Positions 1 through 6,121 of a stretch of DNA of 6,576 nucleotides are shown piece after piece. Within the stretch, counting starts at the first letter, position 1. Each line of letters begins with the position of its first letter. Source of the DNA: Lentisphaerota bacterium (GTDB lineage Bacteria > Verrucomicrobiota > Kiritimatiellia > JAAZAB01); the NCBI GenBank assembly GCA_016182435.1, contig JACPGN010000048.1, forward strand, positions 1-6,576, read 5' to 3'. Made by a program: the position numbers and the translations under genes. The notes below the pieces were generated by a model. It worked only from the letters and a program-made list of their open reading frames with translations. It was not told the DNA's origin and ran no database searches.

Positions 1-1679
1 CCGCCATAGCACTTGGCGGTTACATCCTTGCGCAGCGCCCGGATGGTTTCCCGCGCGATGATTGTCTTGCCAATGGCGGCCTGGATGGGAATGGCAAATA
101 AATGCGGCGGAATAACCTCCTTGAGCGCCGCGCATAGTTGCTGCCCACGCCTTTGGGCTTTATCCCGGTGAATGAGACAGGCAAATGCGTCCACCACTTC
201 GCCATTGAGCAGGATATCCAGGCGCACCAGGTCGCTGGGCGCATGGCCTTGATGCTCGTAATCCATGGTGGCATAGCCGTGGGTAAGGCTCTTTAATAAA
301 TCGTAAAAATCCACCAGGATTTCGTTAAATGGCATTGTACAGCTCAGCATGACCCGCGCCGTGTCCAGCGAGTCGGTTTTTTCCAGCGCGCCGCGCCGAT
401 CCATGACGAGTTTGACTACGTCGCTGATCTGCTCGTTGCCGCAGATGATAAAGGCGCGGATTATGGGTTCGGCAATATGATCAATGCGCTGAGGCTCAGG
501 CAAGCGCCGGGGGTTGTCAATCTTCAGCATGGCGCCGTCTTTCAGAAACACGTGATAGACCACCGAAGGATAAGTGCTGATAATATCCACATTGTGCTCG
601 CGCCGCAAGCGCTCCTGGACAATCTCCAGGTGCAGCAGGCCAAGGAACCCGCAGCGAAACCCGAATCCCAGCGCTACCGACGATTCGCTCTGGTAGGTGA
701 AGGCGCTGTCGTTGAGACTGAGCCGCTCCAGGGCGGCTTTAAGCTTCTCCAGGTCGGCCGTGTTGACCGGATAAATTCCGCTGAATACCATGGGCAGGAC
801 TTTCTTGAAGCCCGGCAACGGCTGTTGCGCCGGGGACTTGCCGGTGGTGATGGTGTCGCCGATAAGAATATCACGCGGCTCTTTAATTGTGCCCACCAGG
901 TAGCCTACCTGCCCGGCGTTCAGCGCGGCCACCGGCTTGGGCTTCGGACAGAACCGGCCGACTTCCTTAATCTCGCCGGTATAGCCCGTGCCCATGAAAC
1001 TGATCCGGTCGGCGTTTTTGAGCTGGCCATCCATGACGCGCACATAGGGCATAACTCCGCGGTAAGTGTCATAGATAGAATCGAAGACCAGGGCGCGCGT
1101 GCCACCCGGCCGATCCGTTTTTGGCGGCGGCACTTTTTGAACAATTGTTTCCATTAAGGCCGCCACCCCCTGCCCCGTTTTGGCGCTGATCAGGCACGGC
1201 TCCCCCGCAAGCCCCAGGATCTCTTCGATTTGCCTGGTTACCGCATCCACATTGGCGGTGGGCAGATCAATCTTGTTAATTACCGGAATAATAGTCAACT
1301 GGGCTTCCCTGGCCAGATAAACGTTGGCCACCGTCTGCGCCTCCACGCCCTGCGCGGCGTCAATAACGAGCAGCGCGCCTTCGCAGGCGGCCATGCTCCG
1401 TGAAACTTCATAGGTGAAATCCACGTGGCCGGGAGTGTCCAACAGGTTGAATTCGTAGCTCTGGCCGCCGGCAGAGCGGTAATTCATCGTGACCGGATGG
1501 CACTTGATGCTGATGCCCCGCTCGCGCTCGAGGTCCATGCTGTCCAGAACCTGGTCGCGGAAGTTACGCTCATCAATCGTATGGGTTAACTGGAGCATAC
1601 GATCAGCCAACGTGGATTTCCCGTGGTCAATATGCGCAATGATGCAGAAATTCCGGATGCGGGTTAAGTCATTGTCCAT
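1..1679 (-). CDS. lepA: Elongation factor 4 (LepA/EF4), C-terminus cut by the window edge
   Basis: LepA is a ribosome-bound translational GTPase that can back-translocate stalled ribosomes and helps 30S biogenesis. I translated the frame from ATG at 1679 by hand to the window edge and it is open throughout, about 559 residues. The G domain shows the P-loop AHIDHGKST (15-23), the switch region DSMDLERERGISIK, DTPGH (81-85, with the catalytic-type His), NKID (135-138) and SAKTG. The diagnostic LepA region follows: LPGFKKVLPMVFSGIYPV, then SLNDSAFTYQSESSVALGFG and FRCGFLGLLHLEIVQERL. The last codons read AKCYGG, the start of the lysine-rich C-terminal tail that binds the ribosome, so roughly 40 residues lie outside. 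The start overlaps the end of rpe by 11 nt. An AAGGA sequence (1691-1695) lies 11 nt upstream, a long but usable spacing. After the switch the protein has KCHPVTM where E. coli has KAQSVTL, a small lineage difference. Identity is very secure. Confidence 0.97.
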   Translation of the reverse strand, partial: MDNDLTRIRNFCIIAHIDHGKSTLADRMLQLTHTIDERNFRDQVLDSMDLERERGISIKCHPVTMNYRSAGGQSYEFNLLDTPGHVDFTYEVSRSMAACEGALLVIDAAQGVEAQTVANVYLAREAQLTIIPVINKIDLPTANVDAVTRQIEEILGLAGEPCLISAKTGQGVAALMETIVQKVPPPKTDRPGGTRALVFDSIYDTYRGVMPYVRVMDGQLKNADRISFMGTGYTGEIKEVGRFCPKPKPVAALNAGQVGYLVGTIKEPRDILIGDTITTGKSPAQQPLPGFKKVLPMVFSGIYPVNTADLEKLKAALERLSLNDSAFTYQSESSVALGFGFRCGFLGLLHLEIVQERLRREHNVDIISTYPSVVYHVFLKDGAMLKIDNPRRLPEPQRIDHIAEPIIRAFIICGNEQISDVVKLVMDRRGALEKTDSLDTARVMLSCTMPFNEILVDFYDLLKSLTHGYATMDYEHQGHAPSDLVRLDILLNGEVVDAFACLIHRDKAQRRGQQLCAALKEVIPPHLFAIPIQAAIGKTIIARETIRALRKDVTAKCYG

Positions 1680-2382
1680 CGTGCCAGGCATCCTTAGCTA
1701 ACGTCCGCATTTGAGCAATAGTTTTTTTCATGTCGGTTGCCTGAAAAAGGCAACTGCCGGCCACCATGATATTGGCGCCGGCCCTGGCCGCGTCGGCGAC
1801 CGTATCCAGATCAATGCCGCCATCCACGGCGATACCCATTAACGCCGGCTCCCCCCTACTCCGTTTGGCCGGTGACCCGGCGGAGCGCCGCAGCGCGCTG
1901 ATTTTCGGCAAGACCTCCGGCAGAAATTTCTGGCCGCCAAATCCGGGATGGACGGTCATGCACAGGAGCTCGTCCACCTGGCCGATAAACGGCTGGATGG
2001 CCGCCAAGGGCGTTTCGGGATTGATGGCCACCCCCGGCCGGACTCCCAAGGCGCGAATCCGCGCGAGCGTGCCCGCGACGTCGCAGGCGGATTCCACATG
2101 GATGGTCAGCGTAGTGGCGCCGGCTTTGCTGAACGCCTCCACAAAATTGTCCGGCCGCGTAAGCATCAAGTGCACGCTGATCGGGATATCCAGACTCTCG
2201 CGCGCCATCTTGACCACCTCCGGCCCCATGCTCAGGTTGGGCACAAAATGGCCATCCATGATATCCAGGTGCAAGGCATCCGCGCCGGCCGCTTGCGCCG
2301 CGCGGGCTGATTCTTCCAAGCGGCCGAAATTGCCGGCCAGCAAAGACGGCCAGATATAAATTAGTTCGTCCACGGCGCTCAA
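1669..2382 (-). CDS. rpe: Ribulose-phosphate 3-epimerase
   Basis: This enzyme interconverts D-ribulose 5-phosphate and D-xylulose 5-phosphate in the cytosolic pentose phosphate pathway. It has the family's TIM-barrel markers: WPSLLAGNF (11-19, Ser13), LHLDIMDGHFVPNL (37-50, metal ligands His38 and Asp40), SVHLM (69-73, His71), MTVHPGFGGQ (142-151), AVDGGI (186-190, catalytic Asp187) and the phosphate-binding AGS at 208-210. No in-frame ATG precedes the barrel. I chose TTG at 2382, which overlaps the plsC stop as TTGA and has GGAG (2394-2397) 11 nt upstream, giving 237 residues. GTG at 2373 (234 residues) is an equally fair alternative. The open frame continues to 2511 but would run deep into plsC. 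The family is usually about 220-225 residues; most of the excess is a 7-residue basic/proline-rich insertion around residues 165-181, just before the catalytic Asp strand. The stop lies inside lepA. Confidence 0.95.
   Translation of the reverse strand: MSAVDELIYIWPSLLAGNFGRLEESARAAQAAGADALHLDIMDGHFVPNLSMGPEVVKMARESLDIPISVHLMLTRPDNFVEAFSKAGATTLTIHVESACDVAGTLARIRALGVRPGVAINPETPLAAIQPFIGQVDELLCMTVHPGFGGQKFLPEVLPKISALRRSAGSPAKRSRGEPALMGIAVDGGIDLDTVADAARAGANIMVAGSCLFQATDMKKTIAQMRTLAKDAWHDGQ
1859..1885. repeat. GC-rich palindrome inside rpe
   Basis: CTCCG (1859-1863) pairs with CGGAG (1881-1885). Inside this, GCCGG (1868-1872) pairs with CCGGC (1877-1881) around a TGAC loop; the two pairings share one base. 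It coincides with the short insertion in the Rpe protein (codons at about 1842-1887), so it may be a small inserted palindromic element or just GC-rich loop sequence. Confidence 0.35.
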
Positions 2383-3029
2383 CCATAACACAACTCCGCA
2401 ATACGCGCCATGACCAAATCGGCTATTTTCTGGTACCCGTCGGGGTCGTTCGCCAACGCGGCGCAATCCGCGGGAGTTACCGGCTTGCCGAAAGATACGG
2501 TAATTTTGCAAGGTCTGATCCAGCGCGCGCCGCGCGGGAACGCCTCAAAAGTGCCGTGGATATAGGTGGGTATGACCGGAACGCCGGATTTTTCAATCAG
2601 GAAACCAATTCCCGCCTTGACCGGCTGCAGTCCCCCCGTCGGAGTGCGCGTGCCTTCCGGAAAGAGGCAGAGCAGGCGGCCGCGCCGCACCAGATCAAGA
2701 GCTTGCTTGAGCGCGCGGATGTCGCCCCGGGTGCGGTCAACGAGCAGCGTGCCGACCGAAGAAGTCCACCACTTCAGAAATCGCGAATGCTGGAACAGGT
2801 TGTCGCGCGCGAGAAAAAAAACAGGTCGGTTCCAGATCGAACAGCCCGCCGCAAACGGATCAATAAAGCTGGCGTGATTGGCCACCAGGATACAGCCGCC
2901 CTCGCGCGGCACGTGTTCGCGGCCGTGGGCCTCGTAGCGGTGATAAGCCCGCAGGTAGCACCAAAACACAAAGTGGGATATGCGGTAGACCAATGGGTTA
3001 ATCCTGTCCTGCGCTACAACGGTCGTCAT
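2379..3029 (-). CDS. plsC: 1-acyl-sn-glycerol-3-phosphate acyltransferase (PlsC/LPLAT family)
   Basis: The predicted role is transfer of an acyl chain to lysophosphatidic acid, making phosphatidic acid at the inner face of the cytoplasmic membrane. The 216-residue protein has the acyltransferase blocks in order: NHASFID (51-57, the catalytic HX4D pair His52/Asp57), a substrate-binding block around residues 93-101 (GTLLVDRTR), FPEGTR (123-128) and VPVIPTYIHG (150-159). A short hydrophobic stretch near residues 13-27 may anchor or dip into the membrane; there is no long transmembrane segment, as is usual for short PlsC proteins. The ATG overlaps the cmk stop as ATGA and has AGGA 7 nt upstream (3037-3040), so the start is firm. 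The next gene, rpe, begins at its stop codon. cmk directly upstream makes CDP, the precursor of the CTP used for CDP-diacylglycerol, which fits. The exact acyl acceptor cannot be read from sequence; other LPLAT members act on other lysophospholipids. Confidence 0.92.
   Translation of the reverse strand: MTTVVAQDRINPLVYRISHFVFWCYLRAYHRYEAHGREHVPREGGCILVANHASFIDPFAAGCSIWNRPVFFLARDNLFQHSRFLKWWTSSVGTLLVDRTRGDIRALKQALDLVRRGRLLCLFPEGTRTPTGGLQPVKAGIGFLIEKSGVPVIPTYIHGTFEAFPRGARWIRPCKITVSFGKPVTPADCAALANDPDGYQKIADLVMARIAELCYG
2394..2397 (-). promoter_or_regulatory. Possible rpe ribosome binding site
   Basis: Minus-strand GGAG in the last codons of plsC, 11 nt before TTG 2382 and 20 nt before GTG 2373. 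This spacing is the main reason to prefer the TTG start, together with the TTGA overlap with the plsC stop. Confidence 0.4.
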
Positions 3030-3706
3030 ACAGTGTTCCTGGCGGAGCCGATAACCGCAAGGATCTGCTCCGCCACATTCTCGACGTTCAGATGCGTTGT
3101 TTCAATTCGATAGGCCCCGGGCGCCATGGCTAAGGGCGCCGTCGGCCGCGATTGATCGCGCGCATCGCGCCGCAAGAGCGCGCGCTTGACCTCGACAGGG
3201 TCCATTCGGCCTTCGGGTTGCGGAGGCTGTTCGTGATACCGCCGCCGCGCCCGTTCCTCAGGTTCGGCATCAAGATAAAATTTAAATGCTGCTTGCGGAA
3301 AGACCACCGTGCCGATATCGCGCCCTTCCATGACCAGGTTGCCGAACCGCGTCAAGCTGCGCAAGCGTTCACCAACCCACTCGCGCACTTCCGGGATGGC
3401 CGCCACGGCGCTGACCGCTTCCTGAACCGCCAGGGAGCGGATGGCCGGCTCGGGATCGCTCCCGTTCACCGTAAACCGCAGCGCGCGGCGCTCTACCGAA
3501 AAACGCATGGTCACTTCAGGCAGATGCCGGACGATCGCTTCCGGCGCAGCCGCGACCAACCCATCGCGGATGATCTGCCAGGTGAGCGCGCGATAAACCG
3601 CGCCCGAATCTACATGCACGTAATCCAGGCGCTCGGCCACCTTGCGGCTGACCGTGGATTTACCGGAAGCCGCCGGACCATCAATGGCGATTATTAAAGG
3701 TGACAT
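3026..3706 (-). CDS. cmk: Cytidylate kinase (CMP/dCMP kinase)
   Basis: Cmk phosphorylates CMP and dCMP with ATP in the cytosol. The 226-residue product matches the usual bacterial length. It shows the P-loop GPAASGKST (10-18), VDSGAVYRALT (32-42) in the CMP site, the VNGSDPEPAIR block (80-90) followed by VSAVAAIPEVR, EGRDIGTVVFP (127-137) and the LID region RRDARDQSR (179-187). I chose ATG at 3706 because it gives the standard N-terminus MSPLIIAIDG. The frame continues upstream to a TTG at 3742, adding 12 residues unlike the family; these come from out-of-frame reading of a duplicated copy of the gene's own start. A perfect 58-bp tandem duplication places a second MSPLIIAIDG start at 3764 that cannot read into this gene. 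The AGGGG motif remains next to that decoy start, while 3706 is preceded by CCACGGCGC with no clear Shine-Dalgarno, so reinitiation or coupling may be needed. The downstream junction is an ATGA overlap with plsC. Confidence 0.95.
   Translation of the reverse strand: MSPLIIAIDGPAASGKSTVSRKVAERLDYVHVDSGAVYRALTWQIIRDGLVAAAPEAIVRHLPEVTMRFSVERRALRFTVNGSDPEPAIRSLAVQEAVSAVAAIPEVREWVGERLRSLTRFGNLVMEGRDIGTVVFPQAAFKFYLDAEPEERARRRYHEQPPQPEGRMDPVEVKRALLRRDARDQSRPTAPLAMAPGAYRIETTHLNVENVAEQILAVIGSARNTV
3037..3040 (-). promoter_or_regulatory. plsC ribosome binding site
   Basis: Minus-strand AGGA, 7 nt before the plsC ATG at 3029 and inside the last codons of cmk. With the ATGA stop/start overlap it fixes the plsC start. 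Confidence 0.6.
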
Positions 3707-3769
3707 GCGCCGTGGATTTACCGGAAGCCGCCGGACCATCAATGGCGATTATTAAAGGTGACATGCGCC
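3652..3769. repeat. Perfect 58-bp tandem duplication at the aroA/cmk junction
   Basis: Bases 3652-3711 recur without a mismatch at 3710-3769, a period of 58 with identity extending 2 bases past one full unit. Identity stops on both sides (3651 A against 3709 G; 3712 G against 3770 C). On the minus strand each copy carries the AroA C-terminal codons and the first 18 codons of cmk, up to and including the P-loop GKST. Because 58 is not a multiple of 3, the upstream copy is out of frame with the rest of cmk. The repeat is seen directly in the sequence; whether it is in the genome or arose in assembly cannot be decided here. Confidence 0.97.
3681..3764 (-). pseudogene. Decoy cmk start: 27-codon Cmk/AroA chimeric frame made by the duplication
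   Basis: The duplicated cmk start at 3764 opens a frame that encodes the Cmk N-terminus MSPLIIAIDGPAASGKST. At the copy boundary it then switches into the AroA reading frame and ends AHVTFNNRH, using the second copy of the aroA stop codon. The result is 27 residues with a P-loop but no kinase body, so no activity is expected. AGGGG (3768-3772) lies 3 nt upstream. The real cmk start (3706) lies inside this frame, so ribosomes ending at 3681-3683 would have to back up or reinitiate. It is best read as a by-product of the repeat, not a gene. Confidence 0.6.
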
Positions 3770-5073
3770 CCTAACGCGATCAAATGATTCCAGAATTCGG
3801 GATAAGAGGTGTTCACACAGGCAATTCCCCGGATGCCCACGGGCGCTTTAGCCCGCAGCGCCAGGATCGCCAGGGCCATGGCTACGCGATGGTCGCCGAA
3901 ACAATCAAGTTCTATATTCCCGCGGAGGGGCGCCCCGCCGCGCACGGTCATTCCATCTTCCCGCTCGTCGGCGGAAATGCCCAGCGCGCGTAAATTGACC
4001 ACCATGCTCGCAATCCGATCGGATTCCTTGACGCGTAGCTCGCGGGCATCCCGGATAATTGTCGTCCCATGGGCCAAAGCGCCGGCCACGGCCGCTATGG
4101 GCAGTTCGTCAATTAAGTTTGGAATTTCAAGGCCGCCAATTTCCGTTCCCCGCAGTTCGCCGCCGCGAACGGTGAGCGTGCCGCATGGTTCCAGTGCCGA
4201 ATCTGTTTTTTCGGGAACCATCGCCCAATCGGCGCCCATGCGTTTCAGCACGTCCAGCAGCGCCGTCCGCCGCGGATTGAGTCCCACATGCGCGACGGTA
4301 ATGGCAGTTCCCAGAACGGCGCCCGCCACCAGCCAGAAGGCGGCGGAAGAAAAATCACCGGGTATGGCCCAAACTCTGCCGCGCAGGTCCGGCCCGTGCG
4401 GTCCATAGCCCTGAATGGCGATGCGCCGGCCCTCCACCCGTAGCGGAATCCCCAGCGCTTGCAGCATGCGCTCGGTATGGTCCCGGGTAGGCGCCGGTTC
4501 GGCGATGTTCGTGTCCCCTTCTGCGAAAAGGGCCGCCAGGAGAATACAGGATTTGACTTGCGCCGAGGCCTCCGGTAATGCGTATTTAATCCCGCGCAAG
4601 GCGCCGCCGGTGATGCGCATGGGCGCGCCGCCGCGCGGAGCGGTCAGCTCTACGCGCGCGCCCATAAGTTCTAACGGCGCCTGGATGCGCCGCATCGGCC
4701 GGGAACACAGCGAGGCGTCGCCGGTCAATTCGGTCGTCCAAGGCCTGGCCGCCAGAAGTCCCGCCAGCAGCCGCAAGAGCGTGCCGGAGTTGCCCAGGTC
4801 CAGGGGCTGTCCCGGGCAAGCCCATGGTTGACCCGTAACTTGAACGAGCTCAGGAGCGATTTCAACCCGCGCGCCGAGAGCCTTAAGGGCTTTCAGCGTG
4901 TTCAGGCAATCTTCACTTTGCAGGAAGCCGGTTAAACGCGACCTTCCGCGTGCCAGAGCGGCAAGCAACGCGGCCCGATGCGAAATGCTTTTATCGCCGG
5001 GAACCCGCACCGTTCCCGCCAGCGCCCGGCAGGGATAAATGGTTACCTGATCGGCCGTGTTCACCTCTCTCAC
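3739..5073 (-). CDS. aroA: 3-phosphoshikimate 1-carboxyvinyltransferase (EPSP synthase)
   Basis: This enzyme joins shikimate 3-phosphate and phosphoenolpyruvate, the sixth step of the shikimate pathway. From GTG at 5073 the protein has 444 residues, normal for the family. Motifs in order are PGDKSISHR (25-33), LGNSGT (93-98), SRPM (124-127), SAQVKS (170-175), NLIDELP (319-325, catalytic-type Asp322), RVKESDR (347-353), GDHRVAMA (393-399) and SYPEFW (423-428). LGNSGTLLRL resembles the Bacillus-type enzyme more than E. coli LGNAGTAMRP: the Gly is kept, while the E. coli Pro101 position appears to be Leu. Inhibitor sensitivity cannot be inferred safely. The GTG at 5073 overlaps the tyrA stop as GTGA. 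A second in-frame GTG at 5064 has AGGGAG 8 nt upstream and could be the real start (441 residues). The C-terminal residues AHVTFNNRH lie inside the duplicated 58-bp unit and share bases, in another frame, with the decoy cmk start. Confidence 0.96.
   Translation of the reverse strand: MREVNTADQVTIYPCRALAGTVRVPGDKSISHRAALLAALARGRSRLTGFLQSEDCLNTLKALKALGARVEIAPELVQVTGQPWACPGQPLDLGNSGTLLRLLAGLLAARPWTTELTGDASLCSRPMRRIQAPLELMGARVELTAPRGGAPMRITGGALRGIKYALPEASAQVKSCILLAALFAEGDTNIAEPAPTRDHTERMLQALGIPLRVEGRRIAIQGYGPHGPDLRGRVWAIPGDFSSAAFWLVAGAVLGTAITVAHVGLNPRRTALLDVLKRMGADWAMVPEKTDSALEPCGTLTVRGGELRGTEIGGLEIPNLIDELPIAAVAGALAHGTTIIRDARELRVKESDRIASMVVNLRALGISADEREDGMTVRGGAPLRGNIELDCFGDHRVAMALAILALRAKAPVGIRGIACVNTSYPEFWNHLIALGAHVTFNNRH
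3768..3772 (-). promoter_or_regulatory. AGGGG Shine-Dalgarno-like site next to the decoy cmk start
   Basis: Minus-strand AGGGG lies 3 nt before the ATG at 3764, a short spacing. It straddles the right-hand edge of the duplicated unit, so it was not copied intact. The intact cmk start at 3706 is preceded by CCACGGCGC instead. In the arrangement without the duplication this would have been the cmk ribosome binding site inside the end of aroA. Confidence 0.4.
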
Positions 5074-5936
5074 TCCCTGCCCCCCCGGCTTAAAGCGCGC
5101 CGCCGTTCGCGGCTCGTCTGGAGAAATTGCTCAATCATTTCCTTGTCGCCGGTTCTCAAAGTATTGAGCAAATGCTCGAACTGCTTGCTGAACACACTCA
5201 GTTCGTCGCGGATCTCCGAGGAGTTGGCGCCGATGATGTCCCGCCACATCAGCGGGTCGCCCTCGGCAATTCGCGTAGTATCGAAGAAGCCGCTGCCGCA
5301 GAACGGCCCTACCCTTTCAGCCTGGTTCCGCCCCACACAAGCGGCCAGGAGCGCCGCCACCAGGTGCGGCACATGACTGGTTTTGGCGAGCACTCGGTCG
5401 TGCGCCTGCGGTGACATCATCTGCACCCTTGCGCCTACGCCCTGCCACATGGCTGTCACCTGGGCCTGGGCTTCCGGCGCCGTGCGGCGGGTGGGCGTCA
5501 GGGCCACCAGGGCGTTCTGGTAAAGCGCGGGCTGCGCCGCCCCAAGCCCTTGGCGTTCGGAGCCGGCAATCGGGTGGCTGCCGATAAACGGCACAGCCCC
5601 GCGAGGAAATAAGGCCTCGACCCGTTTGACAATCTCAGCTTTACAACTGCCGACGTCGGTCAGAACGGAACCGGGAGCCAACTGCTCGCGGCAGGCGCCG
5701 ATCAGTTCGGGGATCGAACTGACTGACGTGCAGAAGACGACCACATCGGCGTTTTGCGCGGCATCCTGCGCTCGTTCAAAGACCTGGTCTACGATTCCAA
5801 GTTCCAGGGCCAGTTCGCGTGTTTCCGCGCGGCGCGCGAATCCGGAGACAACCCGGGTTAAGCCTTTCTGTTTAATGGCCAGCCCCAACGATCCGCCCAT
5901 AAGCCCCAACCCGATTATAGCAATGCGCTTAAACAT
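5070..5936 (-). CDS. tyrA: Prephenate/arogenate dehydrogenase (monofunctional TyrA)
   Basis: TyrA oxidatively decarboxylates prephenate or arogenate in tyrosine synthesis. From ATG at 5936 the product has 288 residues. It begins with a Rossmann fold, IAIIGLGLMGGSLG (5-18), and continues with TDVGSCK (93-99), GSHPIAGSE (119-127, catalytic-type His121), ALTPT (145-149), TSHVPHLVAAL (186-196) and FFDTTRIAEGDPLMW (217-231). There is no fused chorismate mutase and no C-terminal ACT domain. The end of the second strand reads SGFARR (31-36): the acidic residue typical of NAD-preferring forms is absent and two arginines are present, so NADP use is possible (inference). I chose 5936 because it gives MFKRIAIIG directly before the fold, with GGGGGAA (5941-5947) 4 nt upstream. 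An in-frame ATG at 5978 would add 14 basic residues and is less likely. This is the first gene of the operon; aroA begins in its stop codon. Substrate preference is undetermined. Confidence 0.94.
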   Translation of the reverse strand: MFKRIAIIGLGLMGGSLGLAIKQKGLTRVVSGFARRAETRELALELGIVDQVFERAQDAAQNADVVVFCTSVSSIPELIGACREQLAPGSVLTDVGSCKAEIVKRVEALFPRGAVPFIGSHPIAGSERQGLGAAQPALYQNALVALTPTRRTAPEAQAQVTAMWQGVGARVQMMSPQAHDRVLAKTSHVPHLVAALLAACVGRNQAERVGPFCGSGFFDTTRIAEGDPLMWRDIIGANSSEIRDELSVFSKQFEHLLNTLRTGDKEMIEQFLQTSRERRRALSRGGRE

Positions 5937-5940
5937 TTGC

Positions 5941-5947
5941 TTCCCCC
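5941..5947 (-). promoter_or_regulatory. tyrA ribosome binding site
   Basis: Minus-strand GGGGGAA, 4 nt before the ATG at 5936. It supports that start over the in-frame ATG at 5978. Confidence 0.5.
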
Positions 5948-6012
5948 ACTTCTTTGCCCTGCGGTTTCTGCCTGCCATCCGTTTCAGTCATTAAGCATTG
6001 AGTCTTCAGGTG

Positions 6013-6041
6013 AATTTCGCATAATGGCATTGAACTGTCAA
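6013..6041 (-). promoter_or_regulatory. Predicted promoter for the tyrA-aroA-cmk-plsC-rpe-lepA operon
   Basis: On the minus strand a perfect TTGACA (6036-6041) is followed after 17 nt by GAAATT (6013-6018), a weak -10 with 3 of 6 matches that keeps the key A2 and T6. The start point would be near 6006, about 70 nt before tyrA. Its -35 directly abuts the lipA -35 (6030-6035). The perfect -35 with a weak -10 would fit an activator-dependent or modest promoter. Confidence 0.4.
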
Positions 6042-6042
6042 T
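6029..6042. promoter_or_regulatory. Short inverted repeat spanning both -35 boxes
   Basis: ATTGA-ACTG-TCAAT is a dyad with 5-nt arms and a 4-nt centre, placed exactly over the two divergent -35 hexamers. It may be a shared operator, but two back-to-back TTGA-type -35 boxes make such a dyad automatically, so the signal is weak. Confidence 0.25.
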
Positions 6043-6059
6043 TGGCTTTGGTGTATGAT
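6030..6059 (+). promoter_or_regulatory. Predicted sigma-70-type promoter for lipA
   Basis: TTGAAC (6030-6035), an 18-nt spacer and TATGAT (6054-6059) give a good match to the -35/-10 consensus. Transcription would start near 6066, leaving a leader of about 55 nt before the lipA ATG. An eight-A tract (6064-6071) lies around the expected start point. Prediction only. Confidence 0.55.
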
Positions 6060-6121
6060 TCAGAAAAAAAATCTATTGTTCTGGACCCACGGTGAAGATC
6101 AGCCGGGGGAAATTAAACTTG

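Noticed and set aside
477..1157. Long plus-strand open frame (226 codons) opposite lepA
   Set aside because: It is antisense to a fully conserved stretch of LepA, has no recognisable motif, and is the expected by-product of GC-rich codon use.
1766..2359. Plus-strand open frame (197 codons) opposite rpe, and a minus-strand frame at 1856-2401
   Set aside because: Both are alternative frames of the conserved rpe gene; only the rpe frame carries the catalytic motifs.
2383..2511. N-terminal extension of rpe to an upstream start at 2511
   Set aside because: It would overlap the conserved C-terminal part of plsC by about 130 nt and add residues unlike any Rpe.
3152..3697. Plus-strand open frame (181 codons) opposite cmk
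   Set aside because: It mirrors cmk codons, its product resembles no family I know, and it overlaps the kinase almost entirely.
3707..3742. Twelve-residue N-terminal extension of Cmk from TTG 3742
   Set aside because: The residues come from out-of-frame reading of the duplicated copy and are not family sequence; MSPLIIAIDG at 3706 is the normal start.
3809..4408. Plus-strand open frame (199 codons) opposite aroA, with another at 4415-4831
   Set aside because: Both are Ser/Arg/Pro-rich shadow translations of conserved aroA sequence.
6064..6121. Riboswitch or attenuator in the lipA leader
   Set aside because: The leader is only about 55 nt, with no strong hairpin plus U-run and no recognisable riboswitch core.
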